Shown here one piece after another: positions 8,399 to 20,240 of a stretch of 64,000 bases of DNA. The number at the start of each line of letters is the position of its first letter. The stretch's first letter is position 1. Position numbers and translations under genes: made by a program. This DNA comes from Rhodocollybia butyracea (lineage: Eukaryota; Basidiomycota; Agaricomycetes; Agaricales; Omphalotaceae): assembly GCA_015501585.1 (NCBI GenBank), contig JADNRY010000096.1, positions 62,001 to 126,000 on the forward strand. The letters run 5' to 3'. Under the pieces are notes generated by a model. That model saw only the letters and a program-made list of their open reading frames with translations, was not told the origin of the DNA and ran no database searches.

Positions 8399-10884
8399 AT
8401 GTTTGTAGTTTATATTCCGGTCCTGTTAATACTTTCCCGTTCTACTAACCTTCCACATCATCCGCCGTGATAATCGTGTGTACATTTGCGGCTCTGATGT
8501 GGCTAGTGACTAAATCTCTAATCGGAGCTCGGCTGACCGCGGCGCGGGTGTTGCCTTCTCCGAGGCCAAAGTGACCAGAGTTAGCGCGACAAGCGGCAGT
8601 GATAGGCACGGTTAGAGGAGATTTGATGCTCAATGAGTTCATTTCCTACTTCAGTTTCGTTATCCGACTTCAGATTACTGATTTCCATATCTGTAGGTAG
8701 TAATTACGTCCGCCCACAATTTCCTTCATATAAATGGCTCTTTCCCGGATTTCTGAATGCCCCCCGATATGTTCGAGCCTAGTGGCCCTATTTATATCGG
8801 TCTACACATTGACTTCAACTCTGGTCTCGTATGTTGCTCTGCGATCTTAGTCTGTGCGTTTGTGTTTCGCATGACTTTGATTGGGCCCGATGCAAGTCCC
8901 ATTTGATCTTAAACTGTAGTATAACGGTTCTAAACATATCCGCCAGCCACTCGAAAACATCCCCTCCATTGGTTATTCAGGGTCAATATCCTCTTATATT
9001 ACTGCCCTGCGGTACCTATGGGATGGCCCAAATATGATACAGGAAGGTTATCAGAAAGTGAAGTCGCCCGTGATACCAGCTAGGCCCAAGGCACTCACTA
9101 GAATGTAACCACAGTATAAAGGAGGGCTTTTCAAAATTCCCATGCTTGGTTACTGGATGGTCGTTGCCACCACCACCACAGCCGTAGAAGATATTCGAAA
9201 GGCAGACGATGATACTATGTCATTTCGACATGCACTCTGGAAGGTATGCTTTATACTTAACCAAGTCCCATGAAATTTATAATTTACTCCTCTGGACTGG
9301 CAGTTCCTCCAGACGGACTACACCATAGGACCTGAACTTCGTCTGGATTCTTATCATGTAGACTTCCTTCGTACAACGTTGACACACCAGCTAACAGGTG
9401 TCTTTCCTGATATTTATGATGAAGCACTATGCGCGCTCCCTGACGCTATCCCTCTGTCTGATGGTACAAACTTTATACATCGGACATCTGTCTCGCCTGA
9501 TCTGACCTCTGTGTTCCCTCCCAGAATGGAAGACATATTCGGCGCCTACCACCGTCATGAAAATTGTCTGCCAGACCTCAAATCGAATGTTCGTTGGAGC
9601 CCCAGTATGTACGTAAGCCTGTCTATTTCCCCCGTTGCAGAATAGCTTAAACAACCATGCAGGCCGCAATGCTGACTATCAGAAGGTTATCATCGGATTC
9701 GCATTGGAAATTCTCAAGGCTCTCATTGGTTTCATGGCACTACCCAGCTTTTTTAAACCGTTTGTTCACAAACCGCCCATGAATTATATCACTTCTAAGC
9801 CTCTCATGTTTCAGATATGTTGTTCCCATTTTCAGCAACATCACGCCTTCAATTCGTCAATGCTCTGCCCACCTTGAACCACTCATCCTAGAGCGTAGGG
9901 AGAAACAGGCCGCCTCTTCAGATGGTAATTGGGAGGATAAACCGGTGGGTAACTGATGCGTAGTCACTCACGATTGCCTAGCGATTGAACTGTCCATACT
10001 TAGAACGACTTACTTATGTGGTGTATGGACAATGGCCGAGAAGCAGAGCAGTCGGTCACAAATCTAACACGCCGGATTATCCTCGTCAACTTTGCTGCTA
10101 TACACATGTCGACAACAGTTAGTTTATATTTTCTACCTATTTTCGTTCTCACACATGTGCTGCGGTACTCTAGGCATTGACCTATGCTCTCTATAATTTA
10201 GTGACATATCCGGAGTGCATTCCCGTCCTTCGCCAGGAGGTAGAATCTATTGTTGGCATCCACGGTTGGTCGAAACGATCACTGAACAAGATGCTAAAGC
10301 TCGATAGTTTTCTTCGGGAGACGCTACGTTTGCACTCCGTCGGTACATGTACGATTTCCCTCTCTTAGACTGAGATTGTCGCCTTGAGACTGGCTTGTTA
10401 ATAGGGGGAATGCAACGCCTTACTCTCAAGCCGTTTACTTTCTCGGATGGGACTCGTATTCCTGCGGGCACCATGATCGGTTGCCCCGTCGTCCCAATGC
10501 AGACGGATCCTGGACTGCACAATAATCCGAAAGAGTTTCAACCATGGCGCTTCTGTGGGAGCACTTCCGGCGACACGGGAGATGAGGATAGAAAGCGATT
10601 CCTCCAACTGACATCCACAACCCCAGATTTCATAATATTTGGGCACGGAAAAGTTGCATGGTGAGGTTGTTTTTACTTTACCGATGTCTACTAAACTTAA
10701 CATTGAATATGATAGCCCTGGAAGATTCTTTGGTTCATTGGTGCTGAAAATCTTGCTTGCCCGCATGGTAATTACATACGATATCGCCTTTGAATCCGGG
10801 AGGAGTAGACCACCGAACATTTACATATCCTCTGCTTCTGTGCCAGGGGACGTTAACCTTGTGTTTCGAAAAAGACAGAACTGA
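8399..10884 (+). CDS. cytochrome P450 monooxygenase (CYP512/CYP5144-like)
   Basis: A haem-thiolate monooxygenase, normally anchored in the ER. At least ten exons: tentative membrane-anchor exon 8399-8466; then about 8962-9057, 9115-9243, 9304-9463, 9525-9604, 9641-9759, 9815-9944, 10004-10117, 10174-10342, 10405-10660 and 10716-10884. All junctions from 9057 on are GT-AG and keep the frame. Landmarks: WMVV segment, FLQTDYT, DEWKTYSAP, I-helix NFAAIHMSTT (His in place of the usual acidic residue, as in several mushroom families), K-helix ETLR, PERF-like FQPWRF, and haem loop FGHGKVACPGRFF, whose Cys codon is split by the 10661-10715 intron. About 495 aa, usual P450 length, with no stop codon from exon 2 on. 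The join between the anchor exon and the second exon is unresolved (about 500 bp). It is probably a functional host gene; the substrate is unknown. Confidence 0.88.
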
Positions 10885-10984
10885 TCTGTATCGCCAGTCG
10901 GATAAGTAAATCTGTTGAACATATGTCCTGTACTACCCGAGCCTGAGAGTGTTAGCAAAGGTACTGGATTTTGTACTTTTATCA

Positions 10985-11045
10985 TACTTTTATCAATATA
11001 ATCACTATGGGAAGGAAAAACAATCAATTTGACTGTCTGAGACAA
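10985..11045. repeat. CACTA-like end fragment
   Basis: CACTATGGGAAGGAAAAACA followed by AATCAATTTGACTGTC resembles the terminus at 11213 and the inverted one ending at 25042. It is an isolated end just past the P450 stop. Confidence 0.55.
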
Positions 11046-11212
11046 TCATTTAGAATACCCACATAAGAAAATTGTAGTAGGGCTAGATTGACCTCTCATT
11101 GATAGTTCACTTCCTGTCACTTCTACTAGTATTATTTTATTTACAGGACACTGGCCAGTACGGGATCCAGATACTGGATTGGCAGCAAGATCCGGACCGC
11201 CACCGGCACCAC

Positions 11213-11690
11213 GACACTACGGGAAGTAAAAATAATTAATTTGATTGTCCAAAACACAATCTAAATGATTGTTTTGCACTCATGTTGATTGTCTGAACCA
11301 TTCTTAATGATTGTCCAGTTTACTCAAAAAGATTGTCTTATACCTTCATATTGATTGACTAAATCACTCTTAAAGATTGTCTGAAAAACTCTGAACCACT
11401 TTCAATGATTTTCTGAACCACTCTTACTGATTGTCAAAACCTTTCAATATGATAGTCTGAACCACTCTAAGTGATTGTCAAAAACACTCTAAATGATGGT
11501 ATAAAACACTCAAATTGACTGTTCAGGACACTCAAAATGATTGTTTTTGGTAATGGATCAGATTGTCTATCAATCACTCTGAGTGCTTATAACAATCATT
11601 TGAGCTGTCTTGGACACTCTTTTTAAGTGCCTTGGGCAATCATTCTGAATGTATGAACAATCATTTGGGGTGTCTTACAATGGGTTTTCA
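11213..11690. mobile_element. CACTA-like element end with subterminal repeats
   Basis: Starts CACTACGGGAAGTAAAAA, then carries more than ten degenerate copies of TGATTGTC and AATCATTT in both orientations, spaced about 25-40 bp. Terminal CACTA plus short subterminal repeats is the usual layout of CACTA/EnSpm ends. No transposase or matching right end is seen here. Confidence 0.6.
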
Positions 11691-11959
11691 CATGCTTTTG
11701 GAGGTAAAATATATTGACTACGTGTCACTATTACTTATCCCAATTCCTTTTTCAATGAGAGGAAAGTCAAATGCTAAAGTGGCACACCAAAATACTTACC
11801 AGCGCAGCGAATGTTTGTCATTGGTGCTGCTGGAGTGACTGTCAATGAAAGAACAAACAGAAGGTATAGAACAACTTACACAATAATGTATAGCAAGTTC
11901 ACAAACCAGAGACCTATGAATGGCAACAGAAAAAAACTTATGTTGCCTGCGTACCCTGG

Positions 11960-12147
11960 AGACAAACAAGGATACATGCAGAGAGAAACAATGATATGCA
12001 CAGAGAGAAACTATAACACACGCAAAACTTGAATACGCGCAGAGAGAAACTACAATACATGCGGAGAGATAAGACGGTATGCATGGAGAGAAACTACAAC
12101 GCATGGAGAGATAAACAATGACACGCACAGAGAGATGCAACAATCAA
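11960..12147. repeat. degenerate GCACAGAGAGAAAC satellite, left part
   Basis: Repeated words GCACAGAGAGAAAC and GGAGAGAAACTACAA at about 25-35 bp intervals. The same repeat resumes at 14409-14530 in the same orientation, so the element between them appears to have inserted into this array. Confidence 0.7.
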
Positions 12148-12859
12148 TGCGGGGAATACCCGATAATCCGGCCCAAAATTTTTTGAGAAAACACTAGGAT
12201 TAATTGACAATATTCTCAGCTATTCCTGAATGGAAATTTCTGTGTAAGTATGAACATGTCCTGTAATTATTATTCTAGACATATTCCAGGATTTTGAGGA
12301 GCGAGAAACAGTGTTAGAGAGCGATGGTATGGCCACGACGTTTGACGCAACGTTTCGTCTGTAAGAGACTCATCAGGCGGCTTATTCTCCAACGTCACGG
12401 CGAATTTGTTTGTCATTTACAAATAATGACTCACAGTGCTGAAATGGGACGTGGAGTGCCTGTTTTGGTTCTCGTACACTGCTCCTCATTAAAGTCTGTC
12501 CTTGCCATTATCCCACTGGGATATTGGCTGATAATGTAGTTATAATTTCTCATATGCATACTGTTTTCGCGTATTTTCCCGATCAAGGGATTGAGAGACG
12601 TTCTGACAGTAGTGGTATGATTTCTTGGAGGTTGGGATACCTTCGACAAGAGGTGAAATCATAATTTAATTATCGTAGGTACAGACGGCAACCTGTAGTT
12701 TAAAATCGAGTTTTTTTCCGATAATCCGACGTTGTAAATCCGAGCAGAGCTCCCAGAGGGAGCGGCGCGATGGATTTACAGGGAGGTTGGAGGAAAAAAC
12801 AGGACTAAACAGTTGCCGCGAGTTCGCTATGATAGGCTCTGAGAATGTCCCAATTGTTT

Positions 12860-13405
12860 TTATTCAATTGGTCGCCCATCGATGTTGGTTTTTGAGAACG
12901 ATGCGAGAAAACGGAGGTTTGGCGTGCCTCTGCCATGCTCCTCCCACACCTCTCCCAACTCTCGCCCCAAGGGACCAAGGTCTACGCCATCCCAGAGTGG
13001 GTTATGGGTCAATTTAAGGGCATGTACTGGGTCCACCTCATCAGTATTACTGTCACGAGGGCTGAGCGCTCTGGGGCGTTCCACCGGGTAAGATATTTCC
13101 TTAAAGACATTTTCCAGCCATCTCCCAGGGTATCCGCGGGCATGTAAGCGTATGCCGAAGTCCTTACGGATTCTCGCGAAATCCTCCTCTTTTGACGAGA
13201 TTCGAACATATCGAATCAGTTCTCCTTTGACCCACGCACGTTTGGAGTCTTCGGAGTGACAGGAGTTCCAGGGGATATAGAGGTAGGCGTTTAACGCTTT
13301 TTGGAAAACCCTAGTTACAATGCCATATTTTGGATTGTGTGCGACGGCTCCTGGTGCAACCTCCAGAGAGATGTCGACATCTAGGAAGGGTAATCTGAAG
13401 TGGTT
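12860..13405 (-). pseudogene. Penelope-like element reverse transcriptase, C-terminal fragment (Coprina/Athena type)
   Basis: One open minus-strand frame of about 180 codons without a start codon, ending at 12860. It shows LPFLDVDIS, then YLYIPWNSCHSEDSKRAW, GELIRYVRISS, a segment RLHARGYPGRWLENVF and a C-terminal THNPLWDGVDLGPLG region. This order (LDL-type motif, hydrophobic Y-L-P-S-H segment, basic GE-IRY, RGYP) is that of the palm-to-thumb part of Penelope-like RTs. The fragment is 5'-truncated, and the truncation point abuts (CCCTAA)n in the sense direction. Telomere-attached, endonuclease-lacking Penelope-like elements of this sort (Coprina) are known from basidiomycetes. The remaining frame has no stop, but it cannot be functional alone. 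Confidence 0.72.
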
Positions 13406-13498
13406 AGGGGTTAGGGTTAGGATTTAGGGTTAGGGCTTTGGTTCCGGGTCAATGGCTAGGGTTAGGGTTAGGCAAACGGTGCCAATAGGGTTAGGGAT
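13402..13498 (+). repeat. interstitial telomeric repeats (TTAGGG)n
   Basis: About ten copies or near copies of TTAGGG, interrupted by GGCTTTGGTTCCGGG and AAACGGTGCCAA. The G-rich strand points right. The array begins exactly at the 5' truncation of the Penelope-like fragment, the expected layout of a former chromosome end capped by such an element. Confidence 0.9.
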
Positions 13499-14409
13499 GC
13501 CGGGATTAGCATTTGCATATATATAGTCGCAGAGCCTGCCTTTTTTTGCCAAGTGTTCTTAGATTTCAAAACTATGCTGTGACTTTGTGACTTCTGATTT
13601 GGAGGGGTCAAAATGTTGTATATCATTCATAACAACAAGAAGTACTACATTTTTTGGCTGATACTACATTAAACCCAATGAATGGTTTGGGGAGGATATT
13701 ATGACAAGCTAGCTGTGGCAATTGTTGCATGTTCCATTCCAATCTCGTCACTCGTGTATATCTGGTCATGTTAATGATCTATGCGCAAAAGCAGCTCAAT
13801 CCTTACATACTGACACCCCCCTAAACACTCTCAGCACACTGACACCCCGACTCTCCGCGTAATGTCACGCATCCCGACGTCCAAGATGTCCCGATGGTAA
13901 CACATCCTGACGTCCAGATATCATTGATGTCTTGACATCCGGTACATATAATCCGAGCCAGCTCATTTAAAAAAAACTCATGTTCTCCACGCACAGATTA
14001 TACTAATAAAATTTCGAGTTTTCCGCCCCCTATCACTGTATGAATATTCAAAAAAAATCTCACAATAGTCTCTGGCTAAGCTCTAGGTAAAGTTGGCAGT
14101 GATAGTCTAGATTTATGTGAAGATAATTCTGAATATTCTTCCCATAATCTATGTCATTTTATGAAGGAATTTCACAAGATGTTCTGGCATAGGATACTCA
14201 TAGTTTTCCAGATAGACTTATTTAAAATAAGAATCTCAAGATTGTACAAGGACTAGTTTAAAAAACCCTTGAATATGTCTAGAATAATAATTCCAGGACA
14301 TGTTCATACTTACACAGAAATTTCCATCCAGGAATAGCTGAGAATATTGTCAATTAATCCCAGTGTTTTCTCAAAAAAATTTGGGCTGGATTATCGGGTA
14401 TTCCCCGCA

Positions 14410-14535
14410 GTGAATATGCACCGGCGAGGGATATGGCAATGCACATGCGGAGAAATGATGGTACATGTGGAGAGAAACTACGATGCGCATGGAAATGATA
14501 TGTGCAGAGAGAAACAATGATATGCACAGAGTAAT
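14410..14535. repeat. degenerate GCACAGAGAGAAAC satellite, right part
   Basis: Continuation of the array at 11960-12147 with the same words (GAGAGAAACTACGATGC, ATATGCACAGAG). Confidence 0.65.
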
Positions 14536-15666
14536 TTGAGGCAAGGATGAGCCAAGACGACACATTCCATGGAGAGGCTGGGCGTTGAGCAGAGGGACCA
14601 GGGGTGGCAATTGGGGGGAGAACCATTCATAGCCGCTGACTTGAGTGCTCCCACAATGGCGGCTGGCACTAAGTTAAGACAATCCAGCCACCTGCGGACT
14701 TCACTGGAGGGATGAAAGGAATACAGGTCGATGGGAAATGAGAAACAGGAGAAAAAAACGGATTGAAGCAAGATGCGCACCCTTGATGCACTCAGGAAGT
14801 CTCGTTGCCATTGACGCCAATTCAACGACTTTGATGGAGAAATTCCGTCGACCTGGATGCTGGGTGGTCATGCTGTGGATGGAGTTAGAGGGGGTAGCGT
14901 TGAGTTGTGTTTGAAGGCTGCAGCCCTGTACCGTCAATGCGTCATATGCTGTGGTGGCTTGGTGCTGAAGGTACCTACTAGCAATAACCCTGTGAATTTG
15001 GCTATAGCTTAACGCCGTGGAGAAGCTTGAGCAGAAGCAAAGGCAAGGCAGCAAGCAGGGCAGCCGAGTCTCAGATTAACTGGCGGGTTCACTCACATGC
15101 ACTACGGTTATTCAACAAACCAATCGCAACCAGTTTCCCTGGATACAGCCAGTTTCCCTCGAGGCCAAAGCCATACCCCATGAAGCCTCTTGTCCATGTC
15201 TTCTGCCCAAGGCGGAGGCTCTGAAAAAGAAACCGAGCTCCAATATGAAAGGCTGTTGTTTTGTATCGACAGACACTTTGAAAAGGTCACACGAAGTTGA
15301 CAGAACCACGGTTTATTCTCCGGCGAGACGATGTCTACGAGCAGCAGAGAAACTAAGAAGATAAACTAAACAGGAATGTGAATGACGATCATGGTGGGGG
15401 TACTCTACAGAAGAAGGATAACGAAACGTAGATATAAAAGGACGGTGGCAGTGTAAGAGCACGTGTAAGTATACGCCATACTTACACAATACCGTGGATA
15501 ACCCCAAAGGAAGAGCTGCTCGAACAACAGTACGACAGGCAAGGAACCAGACCAAAAGAGAGAACAACATTTTTGTGGAAGGAAACAGGATGGTGTTGAA
15601 GTGTGGCCGCTGGCAATAGTCCTGGTAGGATGGAACGGCTCCATAGACAAGAGATGGTGGTCGAAG
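14536..15666. other. no gene recognised; one dispersed repeat
   Basis: Minus-strand frames of 60-117 codons overlap in several phases, but none has a recognisable motif. The 14650-14725 block repeats 4514-4625. The minus strand around 15400-15490 has a TATA-like TTTTATAT and an inverted GTAAGTATGGCGTATACTTAC word, which could be part of an LTR, but no second copy supports this. Confidence 0.35.
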
Positions 15667-15667
15667 A

Positions 15668-15968
15668 ATGTAACGGACCGGTCGTTCGGACCGTCCATTC
15701 CCGTCGTATATAAGTACTCTAGGTATCGTACTTTGTGTTTTCTTTAGTCTTATTCGAAACCAGCGCTATCCCTGTCATTTCGAGTGAATTCTTCTGTGAC
15801 TCCGTCACATTTTTTTGACAAAACAGCGACTACTTTCAACAAAAACAACAAAACTCTCTTGTTGTTGCCCGGAACCCCCCTCAGCTTGATTACCTGAGGT
15901 CCTCTCCGACTTCGACGACCTCTCTTATCTCTCTCTCTCTTTCCAAAATTTTATCTCAAAATTTTCCC
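15668..15968 (+). mobile_element. probable 5' LTR and leader of a gypsy element
   Basis: Begins TGTAACGGACCGG, has a GTATATAAG TATA box at about 15705 and a pyrimidine-rich leader with CTCTCTCTC just before the gag ATG at 15969. LTRs of many fungal gypsy elements begin TGTAACG. The inner LTR end is perhaps near 15807 (GTCACA), but without a 3' LTR it cannot be fixed. Confidence 0.5.
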
Positions 15969-17343
15969 ATGGCCGGAAAAACTTACAGCACCAGGTCCAA
16001 AGTGAGTAACACATTAGGAAAAACTAATGGCCCACCCACAGGTACGGAAAACAGCATGCGGGTTTCCCCCCACGCTGCACTGCAGGCTGTTGCCGTCAGT
16101 CGGGTCGGGGTCGGTGACGGTGTCTCCATTGTGAACACTGTTGCCCCTGGGCCGGTCACCCAGTCTCGAAAGCCTCGAGTTGAACCTGGGTCCTGGAGAG
16201 CTGGCACCCAATGCGGCTGCGTTGGGCGCCAGCTTGAATACTGGTTTGCTCCGTAAACCAGAGTCCCCCTCTGCTTTGGAAGCTGAGGATTTAGCTATTG
16301 CATTTAGGTTAGCTAGCATGGAGAATAAAATCAATTCCACGTCGGAGTTGTCTGCATCTGAGAATGATGAGCAAGGAGCTTGGACTACTGTCCATGCTCG
16401 TAAGTCTAAAAGCCTCGAAAATCTCAAAGAATTGAGGTCTCAGAAATTAGATTTGATTTCTAGTGCACTCACAAGTGAGCAACGAGCTACTATTAAAGCG
16501 GCGGAGCATGCCATGACTCCGGCGCAAAAAGAATCTATTCAAAAGAGAAATAAGATTGTCGAACAGCAGCAACGGTTGTGCAACCGTCCTGCTTCCCCTA
16601 AGCCTACACCTGGAATGTCATACATTTCCAAGGGTATATTTGCTGATCGAAACAACAAGGTCAGTGATACTGAGCTCGATGTTGATGCTCAAAGGGCGGC
16701 GCTCCGGAATTGGAATGATGTCAGGGAACGCGTCTGAAGACAGCGACGCTGGAAGCACAGTCTCTACTACCAGGTCGCGTAAGCGGTCCTTGAATGGATC
16801 TGCAAAGTCTAAACTCCGTAAGAGGAAACAGCATAAGGCTGTCTCCGAGTCTGAGTCTTCCGACGACTCACTTCCTAAAAAGACTTCTCGCAAACCCTTT
16901 CGGGATGCTTTTAAGAGCAAAACCCCAGCTCCAGACCGCAAGTCTGCGCAGCCGGTGAAGCAACTCCCGCGTAACAGTATTATTGCGTGCGTGATTGAGA
17001 CTACCGAGGATGGCCATAAGAAGGTCACCTCCTCTGGTAGAAAAATTCATTGCGTACCTTCGGATTCTTCAAGCTCGGATTCCAGCTCTGACAGCGAGTG
17101 ATCTAACTCACCGTCGGGTGGCCCTGATGGTCCCTCCAGCTCAGAGTCTGACTCGGAGTCTTTGTCTGGTACTTCAAGTGCTTCGTCTTCTAGGCGCCAT
17201 CATGGCCAGGGACATAAGCATAAAAGTACTGGTTCTGCTCGACAGAAGGATAAGAAGCGTAGGCGGAAGTCTAGGGATTCTTGACCACGTACCAGACCTC
17301 CTAACGCGGAGAAATATGATGGTTCGGCGGATGCGGAGAGATA

Positions 17344-18272
17344 CAGTCGGGGACAGCCAAACTCGACAAAAAACTTGACAAGATTTTGTAGACTACAGAG
17401 GTCACAGGAAAAGCTTGTAAGGCATATTTAGAGCTTATTTAGGACACATAGAACATATTTCCACGAGCCAATTTTCCATAAAGTTGACTTTGAACTTTGG
17501 GCCTCAAAAATTTGGCCGTCCCTTAAAAAAAATCACTAAAAATAAGGGAAAATGCGGAAAATGTTCCTTTCAGTAATCTACTCATGATTTCAAAATAAAA
17601 AAGTCACATTCACGAACCGATTTAGAGGTCCAAAAAAGGAAATTTTGGGCGCTTCATCTTTCATTTTCATGCAAAAAGCACGGACACCCTTAGAAACAGA
17701 AACAAAACATGCATCCTTTTGCCAAACTTCCATTGCAAACTTAATCCAATTGAAATGGTAGCATTCGGAATCCCTCACAAATTTCATGTGCACTCATAAA
17801 TCAACCAGTACTGGCTGGGTCAAATACAGATTCAGGGAGATCCTGAAAAAGACCTTTCAGGAGGCCAAGGATGCTGCATTCATGTATCTGGATGCTTGTC
17901 CTCTTAATGTAATACAGCATTTTATCAACTGTTCTTTTCAGTGGATGAGCGCGTATTGACTGGGACTCACTGGGAAGGCAGCAGAATCGGCCATTTGGAA
18001 ACCGAAAACACATCACTCAGTTTTTGCAAGTGCAATGATGCATTTAGATTCGATATGTCAACCTACCTAGTCAATGTTCTGCTGTAGATACTATAAATTC
18101 TTCAATGAAATAGCCTAAAAAATTGGCCGTTCCTAAATCCTCGTGGGAAAAACTTCGGAGATGTGTTTTTTGACGTATTTGGCCTTTCTGAGTCTGAATC
18201 TGTAATTATTTTGGCTCGGAAATCTTCGGATCAGCAGCTATGCTTTTTGTCGACTTTGGCTGTCCCCGACTG
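17344..18272. mobile_element. Tc1/mariner-like non-autonomous element with TA duplication
   Basis: Left end CAGTCGGGGACAGCCAAAC and right end TTTGGCTGTCCCCGACTG are near-perfect inverted repeats, flanked by TA at 17342-17343 and 18273-18274. Removing the element and one TA rejoins the gypsy gag in frame (AERY then HQFVMQANQYC). Length 929 bp. It contains two minus-strand frames of 67-71 codons, none recognised as a transposase. A TA target and CAGT ends fit Tc1/mariner or pogo. Confidence 0.9.
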
Positions 18273-20240
18273 TACCACCAATTTGTTATGCAAGCAAATC
18301 AGTATTGCAAGCAAGGACGTATTGCAAAAGAAGACCGTGTTTACATGGTCTCCACCCTCACCACTGGCAAAGCAATGTCTTTCTTTATACAGAAGGTCGC
18401 CGCGCACCATAGTAGATGGTCTCTGAAGAAATACTTTGAGGGACTTTTCAATTTCTGCTTTCCCTTGAACTACCGTTCTCAGTTGCAGAACAAGATACAG
18501 CACTGTTACCAAGATGGTCGCTCTGTTTCCGAGTGCACGTACGAACTCGGGAATATGATGAGTCTCGTCAGAGACATTGGCAGACGTGACCAAGTTGTCA
18601 AACTGTGGGACGGTTTGGATAAACGCGTCTGACAGGCGCTTCATCGTGCTGAGTTTAGTAAAGAAATTCATTCTTGGGGACAAATAGTTCGTAAAGCTGA
18701 ATTAATCGAAATGGGCGACTTCGAGGATTGGTCAGAACAGTCTGGCTCTGAAGGAGCAATGTCTAATCATGACTCACAATCCAATCTCCATGATAAATCC
18801 GGTAATGGCAGTAGTTCTCCCGCTGGAAATCCTTGTCGGGATAATGGCCATTCCGAGTCTCCTAATACGCTGCCGAATCCTTCAAGGTCCCAGATGTCTG
18901 CCCCGCAGGCTAATCAGAATGTTGGTCAACATCACCATAGGAGGTTTCACGGTGACTCACAGAGTGAGAACCGGAATGGAGGGCGTGACTCATGAGCTCG
19001 TAATGGTCGGGATGGGTCCTGCTATAGGTGCGGTGAGCAAGGTCACTTTGCGCGGCATTGTTCTGTTGATGACATTGTCGAGTCTGGGCGCGACGATCCT
19101 CTTGAATTGGCCACGCATGGAATGCAGTTTGCATTGCGTGACGAATCAGCTGAACTATGTGCTCAGCTTTCGGAAATACAGGAGGTGCATGAACTTACTT
19201 TGCACATGTTGCACTTTGGGTTTGCGGATGACGTCTCTGACATGTTGGAGAGCTTGTCCAACTTCAGTTTAAATACTGGTGTCTCTGACGGAGACACTGA
19301 ACCACCTGGCCTATTGCCAGTAAGCGTTTCGGAGTCTGAGGATAGCACGCTGTGGCTGTCGTTGAACTTACCATATTCCAAATTTATCTGGGCCGGCAAC
19401 AACTAAATACTGATTCATTGCTTGGTTTCCAACTTGGGGTACAATGAAAACGACATACCGGACCCTATGTCCGAGTCTGAGGTTAAGTTTGGAGAAGGCA
19501 ACCTCAGGCGGCAGTGCTCGGATTCTGATTCGGAAGGCGGGGAAGGTGGAAGTGAACCCAACTTTCAGACTTCGCTGCAACGGTGTCATGCAGTAGCTGC
19601 TGACGATACGAGGGCATTGGTTACTGCAAGGTCTAGGCGTGAGCAGGAGCGGAACATCGGTGATGCGGCTCAAGCTCGATCGGAATACTCTATCTTTGAT
19701 GAGTTTGCGGGTCAGGGGGCTTGTACTTGGTCCTGCCTCTTGGTGGCTGCCGAGGATGATTTAGGTCGTCCTGAAATATCTTCTGCTCAGATGGAGTGTC
19801 GATTTCATGTTCTTGGACCGCGTATACTGGTCCAGGAGGGCGGGAGTGCATCGAGTACTTCTAAAACCGATAACACCGTGAATTTGAACAAATTTAATTC
19901 TATTATTGCGTCTACTGCAGTAAACAGTGAGCAAAACCTCGAAAATAATGGAGAAAAACTCACCATAAAACTTCCTGCTCAAGGAAAGGTGCTTGCACGT
20001 CGTGGTGAAGGAGAGAGCTTAGATAGAGTCTCAAGTTCGCCGCCTGTCAACGCTGACAGCATGGGCGTTAATACGGGCGCTCGTCCGTACAATCTATCGG
20101 ACGCTACGCTTTTGAGCGTGCCAAGCCATTCCTACAATGGTTTTGGCCGTTATTCAGAAATCCCATTCCCCATGCCCGCCGATCCCACTTATACACTCAA
20201 TAACATGCACTTCCCCTTCTCAAAATTCGGGACTCTCGGC

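Larger units (their letters stand above)
12148..14409. mobile_element. 2.26-kb element with about 145-bp inverted termini
   Basis: The left end TGCGGGGAATACCCGATAAT and the right end are inverted repeats, roughly 95 percent identical by eye over about 145 bp (12149-12290 against 14270-14408). Inside lie a Penelope-like RT fragment, telomeric repeats and AT-rich sequence. Both flanks are the same satellite. I could not find a target duplication. A partial second copy of its right half lies inverted at 25085-26040. The superfamily is not determined. Confidence 0.7.

Noticed and set aside
15313..15570. LTR-like sequence on the minus strand
   Set aside because: There is a TATA-like box and a TGTAAGTATGG start, but no second copy, no primer site and no adjoining gag were found.
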